From assembly GCF_030403745.1 (NCBI RefSeq), contig NZ_JAQMWP010000002.1, positions 372,001-436,000 of the forward strand: a stretch of DNA of 64,000 bases. Reading direction: 5' to 3'. The DNA is from Streptomyces sp. S.PB5. GTDB taxonomy: Bacteria; Actinomycetota; Actinomycetes; Streptomycetales; Streptomycetaceae. Shown here piece by piece: positions 32,774 through 43,300 of this stretch; within the stretch, counting starts at the first letter, position 1, and every line of letters begins with the position of its first letter. The notes under the pieces are model-generated. The model saw only the letters and a program-made list of their open reading frames with translations, ran no database searches and had not been told where the DNA came from. A program made the position numbers and the translations under genes.

Positions 32774-33568
32774 TCAGCGGGTCGACAGGTCGGCCAGGAA
32801 CCTTCCGCCATGGCGCGTGGCTTCCGGGATGTAGGCGCAGTGTGTCGTGCACTTGCGTGTCACGAGCATTGTCGCGGCGTCTGCGGCCTGCCGGGCAGCT
32901 TCGCTCGCGCTCGTGCCGTATCCGGTGCCGCAGACCGGGTCACCGGAAACGCACCAGCTCTGGATTCGGCTCATCCACTCCGGAGGGATGTAGGGGTCCT
33001 TCTTGGGGTCGAATCCGAAGCCGAAGAGGTGCGCGAGCCCTCGGTTTCCGTACTTCTCGTCGTACCACTGGGGATCTCCGAGGAGTACGACGCCGACCAC
33101 TTGGGACTTCAGCGCGGGCGACGCGTTCCGCAGCCAGACGTCGACACTCCACGCACCCGCTGAGTAACCCACGAGGACCAGCCGGGCCGGGCTGCACAGC
33201 TTATTGGTGTGGTCGACCATGTCGTCGAGGGCCTCGATGCCCTGCTCTACCGGATTCTCGTCCACCGGTTTGCCGTGGAGCCAGTCCCAGAAGTCCACGC
33301 CGGTCCGCTTCGGATGGGCGAGGAAGATCGCGTTGGCGGATTGTCCCCGCTTGTGCATGGCGTCCAGGTAGTGCTCCCAGACGCTGTGGACCATCGGCGA
33401 CGTGTGGTCCTCGTTCAGACCGTGCACCCCCAGGAAGGTGGCGGTGCATGGCGCGGCAGGCGCTCGGGGCGCTGCCGTCGCCGTTGGCACAACTGTTGCG
33501 GTGCTCCCTGCCGCCAGCAGAAACGCGGCAACACTGCAGACCAGCCTCCGCCTGGTTTTCGACCACAT
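32774..33568 (-). CDS. Secreted cutinase-like serine esterase
   Basis: The protein of 264 residues begins with a signal peptide (RRRLVCSVAAFLLAAGSTAT). The mature part has an alpha/beta hydrolase look with the nucleophile elbow LVLVGYSAGAWSVDVW, a WCVSGDPVCGTGYG segment where the acidic residue and disulfide of cutinases lie, and a His near the C-terminus. Family members hydrolyse esters such as cutin or lipids outside the cell. GGAGGGACACC precedes the ATG at 33568. It is the first gene in the island. Confidence 0.8.
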   Translation of the reverse strand: MWSKTRRRLVCSVAAFLLAAGSTATVVPTATAAPRAPAAPCTATFLGVHGLNEDHTSPMVHSVWEHYLDAMHKRGQSANAIFLAHPKRTGVDFWDWLHGKPVDENPVEQGIEALDDMVDHTNKLCSPARLVLVGYSAGAWSVDVWLRNASPALKSQVVGVVLLGDPQWYDEKYGNRGLAHLFGFGFDPKKDPYIPPEWMSRIQSWCVSGDPVCGTGYGTSASEAARQAADAATMLVTRKCTTHCAYIPEATRHGGRFLADLSTR

Positions 33569-33660
33569 GGTGTCCCTCCGGCTCGTGCGGGTGATGCGGA
33601 GCTCAGCATGGAGGTCGGCGCAGGCTGTCCGGCAGGTCAGAAATGACGGTCTGGCCAAGG

Positions 33661-34296
33661 TCAGCGGGAGGGAGGAGAGATGCCGTATTCGGCGGCGAAG
33701 CGCAAGAGTTCGATCCGTCGTCGCCGGTGGAGCTTGTCCCGGACGTTGCGGAGATATCCGAGCTCGGTGGTCAGAGCGATACCGAGGCTGCGGGCGATCT
33801 GCTTGTCGGTTTCACCGTCGGCCACGAGTTCCAGTACTTGCAGTTCGCGCTGAGTGAGATCGATCTCGCGCCATGACAGAACGTGCGCCGCGAGCGCCGG
33901 ATCGAGTTGCCGAGGGCCGACGTACAGACCTCCGCGGGCCACAGACCGGACGGCCGCCAGGACTTCGTCCTCCTCGCTGTGTTTGGTCATATAGCCGCGC
34001 GCACCGGACTTGATCGCCGCGGTGACCGTGGCAGGGGCTCCCTGGTTCGAGAACACCACCACCCGGTGACCATGGGTGGCGAGCCTGTGCACCACGGGGA
34101 TACCGGACAGTCCCCTGAGGGTCAGGTCGAGGAGAACGACATCCGCTCGCACGAACTCCTCGGCCGTGACGTCTTCGACCCTGTCGGCGAAGGCCACCAC
34201 CGTCATGTCAGGTGTGCTCTCCACCATCTTGACCAGGTGCTCACGGAACATCGGATGGTCCTCGAGGATCACGACTGCGATCGGAGCGGCACCCAC
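33661..34296 (-). CDS. LuxR-family response regulator
   Basis: A receiver domain is present: AVVILEDHPMFREHLVKMV, the phospho-acceptor Asp in DVVLLDLTLRGLSG, and the Lys in ARGYMTKHSEED. The C-terminal HTH reads DLTQRELQVLELVADGETDK then QIARSLGIALTTELGYLRNV. GTG at 34296 overlaps the kinase gene by 28 bases, a typical two-component arrangement. It should control genes in response to the kinase next to it; the target is unknown. Confidence 0.9.
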   Translation of the reverse strand: MGAAPIAVVILEDHPMFREHLVKMVESTPDMTVVAFADRVEDVTAEEFVRADVVLLDLTLRGLSGIPVVHRLATHGHRVVVFSNQGAPATVTAAIKSGARGYMTKHSEEDEVLAAVRSVARGGLYVGPRQLDPALAAHVLSWREIDLTQRELQVLELVADGETDKQIARSLGIALTTELGYLRNVRDKLHRRRRIELLRFAAEYGISPPSR

Positions 34297-35459
34297 AGCG
34301 TCACCTTGGTTCCCTCCCCGGGGCACGACTCGATCGCCGCCGTGCCCCCGACGTGTTCCATCCGCCCGATGACCGAGTTGCGGATGCCGAAGCCGGCGCT
34401 CTGCCGCTCGACGTCGTAGCCGACGCCCTGGTCCCGCACGGTCACGCGGACAGCCCCGCTCCGCACGGTCAGCCGTACCACTGCGTGTCCTACCCGGGCG
34501 TGCTTGACGACGTTCGCGAGGGCTTCCCTGACCGCGCCGGCGATGGCCAGCGTGGCCATCGGCCCGGGCTCCGCAGGTAGTTCATCGGCGATGAGTTCGA
34601 CAATGAGGCGACGCGGATGGAATTCGACCACCAAGTCCCTCAGTTCCCTGTCGAGCGCACTCCCGTGGTGTCCGTCGATGGCCGCGAGCACGGTCCTGAT
34701 GTCGTCGGCCTGTCGCTCCGCGTCGACACGGATCGTGGACAACCGTTCTTCCGGTGGGAGTTCAGCAGCCGTCGCCTTCTTGCCGATGAGCTCGAGTGTC
34801 TGTAGCACGCTGTCGTGCAGCGACTTGAGCTGTTCCACACGCCCTGCGCGGAAGGCCGCCGCCGCGCTGGAATAGGCCGCTTCCCATGAGAGTGCCGCGA
34901 TGATCGCGCTGACGACGAAGCTGGTCAGCAACCACAGATCCCGAGCGACGATGTCCGCCCAGCCGGGCGAGGTGATGTCGTACCCGTTCAGCCATGCCAT
35001 GCCGAGCTGCACGGGCAGCGCCGCGCCCACGAGGATCACCAGTCCGGTACGGATTCCTTGTAGTCCTGTCCACAACATGGTGGTTCCCCAGAGGTACGGG
35101 TTGAACAGATCGTGGTTCTGCAGATAGACCGTGTGCTCAGGGATGACGGCACTCGCCCAGAAGGTCGCCGTCACGGCAAGGCCCAAGTCTGCTGCGCAGA
35201 ACGCCGTCGACTTCAACAAAGATGCCGCCCGGCGCCGGACCACCAGGAACAGCAGGATGCTGTTTCCTGCGATCAGGGCCCCCACGGCCGCAAGGAGCTG
35301 GGGCTGCTCGGACAGTAGTTTCCCAGCGGCGACGATCATGATGGCGAGGGAGAGAGTCCGCCAGGCCGCACCGCCGAGAGCGATCCAGCGGAGATGATTC
35401 ACCCGTGCCACGGTATCGGCTTCGGGGGAATCGGCACTGCGGCTGCTCACTCTGCGCAT
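34269..35459 (-). CDS. Membrane sensor histidine kinase
   Basis: The 396-residue protein has about five to six N-terminal membrane segments (for example WIALGGAAWRTLSLAIMIVA and GLVILVGAALPVQLGMAW). The dimerisation helix holds the likely phospho-His in EQLKSLHDSVLQTLELIGKK. The ATPase domain has REALANVVKHA, DQGVGYD and GFGIRNSVIGRMEHVGG. Start ATG at 35459 follows a G-run. It pairs with the LuxR regulator downstream. No extracellular sensor domain is visible, so it probably senses a membrane signal. Confidence 0.9.
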   Translation of the reverse strand: MRRVSSRSADSPEADTVARVNHLRWIALGGAAWRTLSLAIMIVAAGKLLSEQPQLLAAVGALIAGNSILLFLVVRRRAASLLKSTAFCAADLGLAVTATFWASAVIPEHTVYLQNHDLFNPYLWGTTMLWTGLQGIRTGLVILVGAALPVQLGMAWLNGYDITSPGWADIVARDLWLLTSFVVSAIIAALSWEAAYSSAAAAFRAGRVEQLKSLHDSVLQTLELIGKKATAAELPPEERLSTIRVDAERQADDIRTVLAAIDGHHGSALDRELRDLVVEFHPRRLIVELIADELPAEPGPMATLAIAGAVREALANVVKHARVGHAVVRLTVRSGAVRVTVRDQGVGYDVERQSAGFGIRNSVIGRMEHVGGTAAIESCPGEGTKVTLWVPLRSQS

Positions 35460-36225
35460 CAGCGGCCCCCCCCGGATGAACACCGCACTGTCCTGGAAAG
35501 CGTAGTGTGGGGCGCTTACCTCTAGGAATACGGAAAATGGCGGCTTCGTCCGCACGGTTCCCGTCTCGCCGTCGGTACTTGTCGCCGTTCTGCGGCAATG
35601 AGGCGCGATAGGTCACGGCTGACGGTCGGGCCCGTAGGGCTGCCTGGTGGACGACGGGTGCTCGTTGCGGGGCTGGTCTTCGGCATGCGTTCGACGAGGA
35701 GCGGTATGCGACCCCGACTGACCCGCCACGTGCCGACCGCACCTGGCCGAGGCGGGAGACGGGCTGAGCGAGTGGCTGAACCGTCGGCCTGGACGACCGG
35801 TGCCGGCCAGGAGTTCATCTCCGACATTGTCCTGTGAAGGGGGGCCGAGCCCCGCACCGCCGACTTGAGCGGGAGCATGCGGCTGCTGTTACGCCCACTG
35901 GTCCCAAGCGGACGCCAGGTCGGAGTGCAGTGTGACCCGTGGGTCTTCCGTCAGCGGTGTTCAGATCTCGGTGGGAGTGCCGAGGACGCGCGGCATCCCG
36001 CGCTGCTGCGGGTGCCGAGTTCCTGGCTCATGCGCTTAACGGTGGCCAACCAGCCGCGAAAACAACGCTGTTAATACACCTAGCGCCTGTTCCGATCCGC
36101 GGACGCCCCGTCGCCTGGGGCGACGCCGGTGCGCGTGACCCGTCTGGCGTCCCATGGATATCGACCGCGTGTGCGGAAAGGATTCTCCCGACGTATCGGT
36201 ACGGACGCGCAGTGGGGGGGCACAC
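35460..36225. other. Intergenic region with no recognised gene
   Basis: About 765 bases separate the kinase and the NB-ARC gene. Several short frames on both strands have no family resemblance and no good ribosome binding sites. The part near 36040-36080 is AT-richer (GCGAAAACAACGCTGTTAATACACC), which suits a promoter for the NB-ARC gene. The rest may be decayed coding DNA. Confidence 0.5.
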
Positions 36226-38367
36226 GTGCAGGGCCACGGGCTCGGTTCCCGCAACGAGTTGAGCGGCACGGTGCATGGTGCGGCGGTTCAGGCGGGTGTG
36301 GTGTATGGCGGTGTGCACTTCGGTTCCGAGGCAAGCCCCGTTGGACAGACGCCCTGGGAGCTGCCGCCTTGCGGGCATGTGGTCGACCGCGTACCGGAGT
36401 TGGACGCACTGGAACGGCATCGGGCCCGTGTCATGAGGGAAAAGCGGCACATGCTGGCCGCGGTGAGCGGACTGGGCGGTGTCGGGAAGACCACCCTGGC
36501 CCTGAGATGGCTGAACACCCTGCGCCCGCAGTTTCCGGACGGCCAGCTCTACGCGGACCTCGGAGCCCAGTCGGCCGGTGGCCCGGTGCTTCCGTACGAA
36601 ATACTCGGCCGCTTTCTGCGGGCGTTGGGAGCTCCTGGGCAGCAGGTCCCTGGTGATCCGGCCGAACGGGCGGCGCTGTACCGGTCGTTGACCGCCGGCC
36701 GACGTCTTGTCGTGCTGCTCGACGACGCGGCCACCGCGGCCCAGGTGCGCCCCTTGCTGCCGGGCGGCAGGAACGTGACGGCGGTGACCAGCCGCAGTCG
36801 GTTGACCGGGCTGGCCGTCGACGGTTGCTGTGCCGTTCACCTGGAGGCGCTCGCCCCGGAGGCGGCCATGGAACTGCTCGCCGACACGCTGTCCGACGAC
36901 CGGGTCACCGCGGAGCCCGAGGACGCCCGCACCTTGGTCGAGTTGTGCGCCGGGCTGCCCCTGGCCGTTCGGGTTGCCGGGGCTCGGCTGGCGGCGCGGC
37001 CGAGGCGGCGTATCACCACGATGGTGCGCGCGCTCGAGGAAGAACACGACCGGTTGGAGGCGCTGGCCATCGAGGGTGATCACAATGTCCGGGCAGCGCT
37101 GGACCTGTCGTACCGGGGCCTGCCGCCTGCGGCAGCACGGCTCTACCGGTTGCTGGGATTGCACCCGGGCCCCGAGTTCGCCACCGCGGCGGCGACGGCG
37201 GCGCTGTCCGGAGTGCAGGACGCGGCGGAACTGCTGGAGACGCTGCATGACGCGAGCCTGCTCTCCGACGTCGGACAGGGGCGTCATCGGTTTCATGACC
37301 TGGTGCGGCTGCACGCCATCGCGATGGCGCAGCAGGACGAACCATGCGTCGAGCGGGAGCGGGCCGTGCGTCGTCTCGCCGACTACTACCTCGCGAGCGC
37401 CACGCGCGCCGAGGCGGTCATCGACCCCCAACACCGCACCATGGCCCGGGACTACGGCGACGGGCCGGTCGTCACCGCGGACGTCGGCCACGACGCCGAG
37501 GCCGCCCTGGACTGGCTGGAGCGGGAGCTGCCCAATCTGATGGCGGTGCTCCGTCAGTCGCGCGCCGCCGGATTCCCTACGGTCGGCTGGCAGCTCGCCG
37601 ACGCCCTGTGGCCGCTCTTCCTGCGGCGGAAGTTCTACGACGACTGGCGCGCCGCGCACGACGAAGGCGTAGCGGCGGCAAGGGAGTTGGGGGACATCGC
37701 GGCGGAGTGCCGGATGCTCACCTCCGGCGGGGTGGGGCGGCTCGGCTCGGGGGATCATGACCTCGCCCTGGAGATGTTCGAGCATGCCGCGCGCCTGTTC
37801 GAGCAGTGCGGCGACCGGCTCGGCCGGGCCCGTACGCTCAACTACCGGGGGCTCGCTCTGCAGCGGCTCGAACGGCTGGACGAGGCAGCCGAGTTGTTTC
37901 AGTGTGCCGCCGTTGAACTGCCGGCCTGCGGAGACCGGCGAGCCGGTGCGCTAGCCCGGCTGAACCTTGCCGACCTCGCCCTCTCCCTCGGAGATCCCGA
38001 AGCGGCGCGCGAGCACGGCCATTGCGCCCGCGAGGCGCTTGAGGAGGCCGACGACGCGTACAACGCCGCACGGGCGGACACGCTCCTGGGCCGTTCGTAT
38101 CTCGCGCTGCGGAGGGTCGACCGGGCGGGGGAGCGGTTCTCCGCCGCGTTGGTGACACTGCGCGGGATGGCCGCGAGCTACGAGATCGCCCGTGCCGTGG
38201 GCGGTCTGGGCGAGGTCGCCGAGCAGCGCGGGGACACTCGCACTGCCCGCGACCACTACCGCGAGGCGCTGGATCTCTACTCGTCCGTGGGCAGGTCCCA
38301 GTCGCCCGACGCGGAGTCCGTACGGCGCCGGCTCCACCAGGCGCGGAGTGGTGAGCTGGAGGCTTGA
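36226..38367 (+). CDS. NB-ARC/TPR protein with N-terminal amyloid-signalling-like motif
   Basis: GTG at 36226 is chosen because GGGGGGG precedes it. At the very N-terminus, residues 10-32 show NELSGTVHGAAVQAG then VVYGGVHF, which resembles bacterial amyloid signalling motifs (BASS), including the VQAG core like that of RHIMs. The NB-ARC ATPase follows (P-loop GLGGVGKTT about 82-90, VVLLDDA, and GLPLAV). The C-terminal half has TPR-type helical repeats. This is the build of a bacterial NLR-like receptor that could seed an effector through its N-terminal motif. The partner may be the small protein at 43909-44361. Confidence 0.85.
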   Translation: MQGHGLGSRNELSGTVHGAAVQAGVVYGGVHFGSEASPVGQTPWELPPCGHVVDRVPELDALERHRARVMREKRHMLAAVSGLGGVGKTTLALRWLNTLRPQFPDGQLYADLGAQSAGGPVLPYEILGRFLRALGAPGQQVPGDPAERAALYRSLTAGRRLVVLLDDAATAAQVRPLLPGGRNVTAVTSRSRLTGLAVDGCCAVHLEALAPEAAMELLADTLSDDRVTAEPEDARTLVELCAGLPLAVRVAGARLAARPRRRITTMVRALEEEHDRLEALAIEGDHNVRAALDLSYRGLPPAAARLYRLLGLHPGPEFATAAATAALSGVQDAAELLETLHDASLLSDVGQGRHRFHDLVRLHAIAMAQQDEPCVERERAVRRLADYYLASATRAEAVIDPQHRTMARDYGDGPVVTADVGHDAEAALDWLERELPNLMAVLRQSRAAGFPTVGWQLADALWPLFLRRKFYDDWRAAHDEGVAAARELGDIAAECRMLTSGGVGRLGSGDHDLALEMFEHAARLFEQCGDRLGRARTLNYRGLALQRLERLDEAAELFQCAAVELPACGDRRAGALARLNLADLALSLGDPEAAREHGHCAREALEEADDAYNAARADTLLGRSYLALRRVDRAGERFSAALVTLRGMAASYEIARAVGGLGEVAEQRGDTRTARDHYREALDLYSSVGRSQSPDAESVRRRLHQARSGELEA

Positions 38368-38801
38368 CCGCGAAGGAGGCGCAGGGGTGTCGACCCGAAC
38401 TCCTCGGCCGGCAATCCGGCCACCAGCCACGCATGGGCCAGCGAGGCGACGGCTCCCCAGACGTCCGCTGGCCGACCTACCCCGCTGGCCGTGAGTTCGC
38501 AGACGGTTCTTGCCGGGCCGATCCGAAGCCGGCAGCGGGAACCCTGGTACGCCGCGGTCACCAGAACACCGGGATGGATGAGGGCCATGGCGTCGGCCCT
38601 TGCCGGTTCCGTCCCCGACTCGATCAGCACGTCGCTGAGCTGAGACCAGCGGGCTGGTGCGGGAAGCCGGGTGCGACCGTGATCGTCCACGCTCACCGTC
38701 CCGGTGACCGTGTCCAGCAGCACGGTGCGGACCTGGTGGACCCCGCCGTTGGGTGACACCGCCATCTCGGATGCCATGGCGACCACCATCCTCGGCGTCA
38801 T
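38277..38801 (-). CDS. Hypothetical protein of the NB-ARC neighbourhood (174 aa)
   Basis: ATG at 38801 overlaps the stop of the GT-B-like gene (ATGA), so the two are coupled. The protein has VSVDDHGRTRLPAPARWSQL and a core with AYQGSRCRLRIGPARTVCEL. It appears globular with one central sheet. Its last 91 bases overlap the end of the convergent NB-ARC gene. It has no known domain to me. It may be a partner of the GT-B-like protein. Confidence 0.55.
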   Translation of the reverse strand: MTPRMVVAMASEMAVSPNGGVHQVRTVLLDTVTGTVSVDDHGRTRLPAPARWSQLSDVLIESGTEPARADAMALIHPGVLVTAAYQGSRCRLRIGPARTVCELTASGVGRPADVWGAVASLAHAWLVAGLPAEEFGSTPLRLLRGQASSSPLRAWWSRRRTDSASGDWDLPTDE

Positions 38802-40054
38802 GTCGCGGTCAGGGTGCCCGGATCGTCGTACCGCACTGTGAGCGGCAGACGTGCCGGTTCCGTTGTCGGCCGGGTGGCGGGGGCCCGTAAGTGCAGTTTG
38901 CGATAGAGCAGGGCGCGCATCTTGCGGGAGAAGCGGCCGGGCTCCGAGGTGATGCGGGCGGCGACCCGCTCGTATCGCTGCCGGCGCCAGGCCGCGGAAC
39001 TCCGCCTGAGCTGGGGAAGCAGCGGCCGGTCCGGGTGCAGGCGGGGCGCGAAGGACATGAGTTCGGCCAGCGGTGAGCCCGGATCCACGTCGGGATCGGC
39101 CCGCCCCGCCATGAGTACGGGTACGCCGGTCATGGCGCCGTACAGCGAGACCGAACCGTGGTCGCCCACGATGTAATCGGCGGCGACGACCGCTCCGGCC
39201 CAGTCCCCGTACGGGCTGACCAGGGTCATTCCTGAGCGGGTCAGTCCGGCGAGCCAGGAACGGACCTGCCAGTCGCCGTGCGCGTTCCAGATGTGGGGGT
39301 GCAGCAGTGCGGCGATCCGGAAGTTGTCCCGGGGCAGTTCGGCGATCAGTCGCTGCAGGACTTCCCAGCCATGTGCGAGGAGCGAGTCGGGACCCCAGGT
39401 CGAACAGACGAGAACCAGGTGTTGTCCGGCCCTGACGTTCAGGGCCTCCCGGTAGAGCGCCCGTGATGGGAGGCTCGCGGCGATCCGGTCGAAGCACGGG
39501 TCGCCCACCACCTGCGCCGACGGCACCGCCTCGGGGCATTCGCGGCCGAGCCTGGTCAGCTCCTCATGATGGGCGAGGACGATCACCTCGGGCACGACCG
39601 TGCCGTCGCGCATCAGCCGCTGCCTGCTGAGGCCGTACACACCGCGCTGCGCCACGGGCGTTCCGTTCCGTCCGGCCGGGGCAATCTTGTTGTGGCCGGC
39701 TCCGTGCGGCAGCACGATCACCGGTGCCTGAAGTTCGTGCAGACTGCCGTGGCTGGCGGCCAGCGCGAGGTGGAAGTGCGTCTGCACCGCCTGGTTCCAC
39801 GGCAGCACCAGGCCACCCAGTCGGTCCAGGAACTCGGCCACGCCATTGCTGAACACATCGGGTGCCTGAGTGAAGAAGGTCTGCACCCTGACGTCGCCTT
39901 CCCACAGGCGTATTGCGTCGAGCAGCCGTTGCCCCGCGATCACCGTGTGCACCACGACGAGGACTCGCCTGCGAGTCCGACGGGTAGCCCAACGCTCGAC
40001 GTCCAGTCGCACCGGCACATGACGCCAGTGCGACTCGGACACGGTCACGCTCAT
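38798..40054 (-). CDS. GT-B-fold-like protein (418 aa), possible glycerophosphotransferase relative
   Basis: The protein starts with ATG at 40054 after GGGGG. It shows the two-domain pattern of GT-B folds: an N-terminal part with RRVLVVVHTVIAGQRLLDAI and a C-terminal part with HLVLVCSTWGPDSLLAHGWE, ALLHPHIWNAHGDW and AADYIVGDHGSVSLYGAMTG. The last piece is like the HGxSS motif of CDP-glycerol glycerophosphotransferases. The substrate is unknown. It lies next to NB-ARC/SARP genes and is divergent from the SARP gene. Confidence 0.6.
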   Translation of the reverse strand: MSVTVSESHWRHVPVRLDVERWATRRTRRRVLVVVHTVIAGQRLLDAIRLWEGDVRVQTFFTQAPDVFSNGVAEFLDRLGGLVLPWNQAVQTHFHLALAASHGSLHELQAPVIVLPHGAGHNKIAPAGRNGTPVAQRGVYGLSRQRLMRDGTVVPEVIVLAHHEELTRLGRECPEAVPSAQVVGDPCFDRIAASLPSRALYREALNVRAGQHLVLVCSTWGPDSLLAHGWEVLQRLIAELPRDNFRIAALLHPHIWNAHGDWQVRSWLAGLTRSGMTLVSPYGDWAGAVVAADYIVGDHGSVSLYGAMTGVPVLMAGRADPDVDPGSPLAELMSFAPRLHPDRPLLPQLRRSSAAWRRQRYERVAARITSEPGRFSRKMRALLYRKLHLRAPATRPTTEPARLPLTVRYDDPGTLTAT

Positions 40055-40340
40055 CGTCGTTTCCCCCGTTTTCCCTTCATGCCTACGCGGTCGTGGCCGG
40101 CCACGACCCGCGACGGACGCTTGGTGGCCCATGACAGAAGGGGTGCCCCCGCGGGCAGGACGGCGGGCTTGCAGGAACCCTGCACTCCCGTGGAACCCCG
40201 GCCTCACCACGGGTGTGCGCCCGTCACGCTTCGATGCGCCCCTGCGTCCACCCCGCACTCGAGAGAACGGTGGAACGAGTGTCGTACGTCTGTGCGGTCA
40301 CTGTCGAAGGCGCTAGGAAGCAGCACACCCGTCGGGGGTA

Positions 40341-43300
40341 ATGGTGGAACTTCTTGCTCTGGGGCCTCTTGAGTTGTGGAACGGCCCGCAGCAGTACGAA
40401 CTCGGATCCCTCAAGGAACGCTGCGTGCTGGCCGCGCTCGTGCACGCGAGGGGGGAACCGGTCGCCGTGGACACGTTGATGGACCGCGTCTGGAACGGCG
40501 ATCTGCCGCCAACTGCCGTGGAAACACTGCACAGTTATCTGTCGCGGCTGCGACGGCGGCTGCGTGCGGCGGTGGGCGACGAACGGGCACGGGTGGAGCG
40601 GCCCTCGCCCCGGCTGTATCAGTTGCGGGCCGACCCGGAGGACATCGATCTGCTGCGTTTCCAGCGGCTGCGGAGCGATGCCGCCGCCGCGGCCGTACGA
40701 GGGGAGAGGGAGCTGGCGATCGGGCGGCTGCGCACGGCCGAAGCCCTCTGGCGTGGTGAGCCGTTGACTGAGTTCATCGACAACGTCTGGGCGCTGTCGG
40801 CGCGTGCCCGGCTGATCGAGGACCACCGGCGGGTCCGCGAGGAACGGATCGGCCTGGAGATGGCGTTGGGGCGCCACGCCGACCTGGTCGGTGAACTCCA
40901 GGAACTCGCCTCGCAGAATCCCTTCGCGCAGAAGGTGATCGCATCCCTGATGCTCGCTCTGTACCGCTCCGGACGCCACGACGAGGCCCTCGCCGTCTAC
41001 CGGGACACCCGCGGACGACTCCAGGAGAGTCAGGGCATCGAGCCCGGCGCGGAGCTCCAGGACCTGCACCTGCGCATGTTGGAACAGGACCACACGCTGC
41101 AGGCCACGGACATCGGCTCTGCTGCTCCGGAACTGGTGCGTGAATCGCGCAACTGTCTGCCCCGTGATACCCGTGACTTCACAGGACGGACAGGTGAACT
41201 GCGCATCCTGCTGGCCGCATCCGCCGGAGCGTCCGCCGCCGCCTCCGCCGGTACGGACGATGCGGTCGAGGCCCTGCCCGTCACTGTCGTGCACGGCATG
41301 CCCGGCATCGGCAAGACCGCGCTGGCCGTGCACGCGGCTCACCGGCTCCGCGCCGCCTATCCCGACGGGCAGTTCTACGTGGACCTGCGGGGCTTCAGCA
41401 GCCAGCAGCCCCTCGACGCGGCCGAGGCGTTGGCCGTCCTGCTCCACTCGGCCGGATCGTCCGGAGAGCTGCCGGACTCGCTGGAGGAGAGAACGGCCCG
41501 CTGGCGGGAGTGGACGGCACGGCACCGTGTGCTGGTGGTGCTCGACAACGCCAGGGACGCCGGTCAGGTCAGGCCCCTGCTGCCCGGCAGCCCCGCCTGC
41601 CGCGCCATCGTGACCACCCGGAGCAGGCTCGCCGGGCTCGACAGCGCCGCCTCCCTGCCTGTGGACGCCCTGTCCAAGGCGGAGGCGGCGGCGCTTTTCA
41701 CTCGGATCGTCAGTACCTGGCGGACATCGGCCGAGCCGGAAGCCCTGGAGCGGGTGGTGGAGGTGTGCGGATGCCATCCCCTGGCTGTGCAGCTCATGGC
41801 CAGCCGCTTCCGCCACCGGGACTCATGGTCTCTGCAGGACCTCCTCGACCGGCTGACGCAGGCGACCGACCCCCTCAAGGAGTTCGACGACCTGATCGCA
41901 GCGGTCTTCGAGTTCTCGTACCGGGGACTGAGCGCCCCCGCACAGCTGATGCTTCGCCGCCTCGCCCTGCACCCGGGCCCCGACATCACGCTCCGCGCGG
42001 CGACGGCTCTGGCCGGTCCGGAATTCGAGGGAGAGCCGAGGCTGTTGGAGACGTGCGTCGATGAACTGCAGGACGCCAGTCTCCTCGAAGAACCATTGCG
42101 TGGACGCTACCGACTGCACGATCTGACCCGGGCCTTCGGCCTGCGGGCGGGCGGCCGGACACCCGAGGAAACGGCCCGCCGCGCATCGGTGGGCCGGCTC
42201 GTCGCCTTCCACCTCGCCACGGCCCGGCGGGCCGACCGCCATGCTCACCCCCACCGGCGGACGATTCCGGTGAGCGCGGACCAGGAGTCGGGCCACGCGG
42301 CGGAGTTCTCCGGCGCGGACGAGGCCACGGTGTGGCTGACGGTGGAACGCGCCAACCTCCTGGCCGTCGCGCGCACTGCCGCGGCCGACTACCCCGAGTA
42401 CGCCGGGCTGTTCCCGAGCGTGCTGGCGCGCTCCCTCAAACTGTGGGGGACCTGGGACGTCGCGGCGGACCTCTTCGACGCTGCTGTACCAGCTCTGCGC
42501 GCCCTGGGCGACCGGTCCGCACTCGCCCGCACCCTCACCGACCGGGCGGACCTGCTGGCCCAGCGCGACCACGGCCAGGCCTTACGCTGCGCGACCGAGG
42601 CCCTGTCGATCTACGAGGATCTGCTGGACGCCCACGGTCGTGCCGACGCACTCCTGCAGTCGGGCCGTGCCCACCTCGCGGCCGGCCACGGCGGCACGGC
42701 GATGCGCGCCCTCGAAGCGTCGCTCGCGCTGTACCGCGAGGTCGGCGACCGGGCCGGAGAGGCCGAGTGCCTCAACGTGGAAGGCGCGGCGCTGTACTAC
42801 GCGGGCCAGTACGACGAGGCTCTCCAGCGGGTGCACCTTATGCAGCGCATCTACGAAGAGCTGCCCGACCCGTACGGGCTGGCCCAGGCCCTGAACAACC
42901 GCGGTGAACTCCACCATTTCCAGGAACGCTACGACGAGGCCCGAGACTGCTACGAACGCTCCCTCGTCCTGATGCGGCAGCACGGCGGCCGGCAGGAGAT
43001 CGCCATCCTCGACAGCAATCTCGGCGCGGTGCACCAGGCGGCGGGACGGTCGGACCGCGCGCTGGCCTGCTACCGCAGAGCCCTCGCCGCGCACCGTGCC
43101 GGCGGCGATGTGCTGGGCGAGGCCGATGTGCTGATCAGTATGGGGATGGCCCACGCCCGGTCGGGGCGCAGCGGTGAGGCGTTGCTGCACTTCACGATGG
43201 CGGAACAGATCGCCACCCGCATCGACAACCCGTATGAGCGCCTACGGGCGTTGATCGGCACGGCGGATGTTCAACGCGATTCGGGACGGCTCGAACTCGC

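Noticed and set aside
34326..34326. Upstream start for the LuxR regulator at 34326
   Set aside because: The receiver domain begins right after the GTG at 34296; the longer form would add ten residues of unlike composition.
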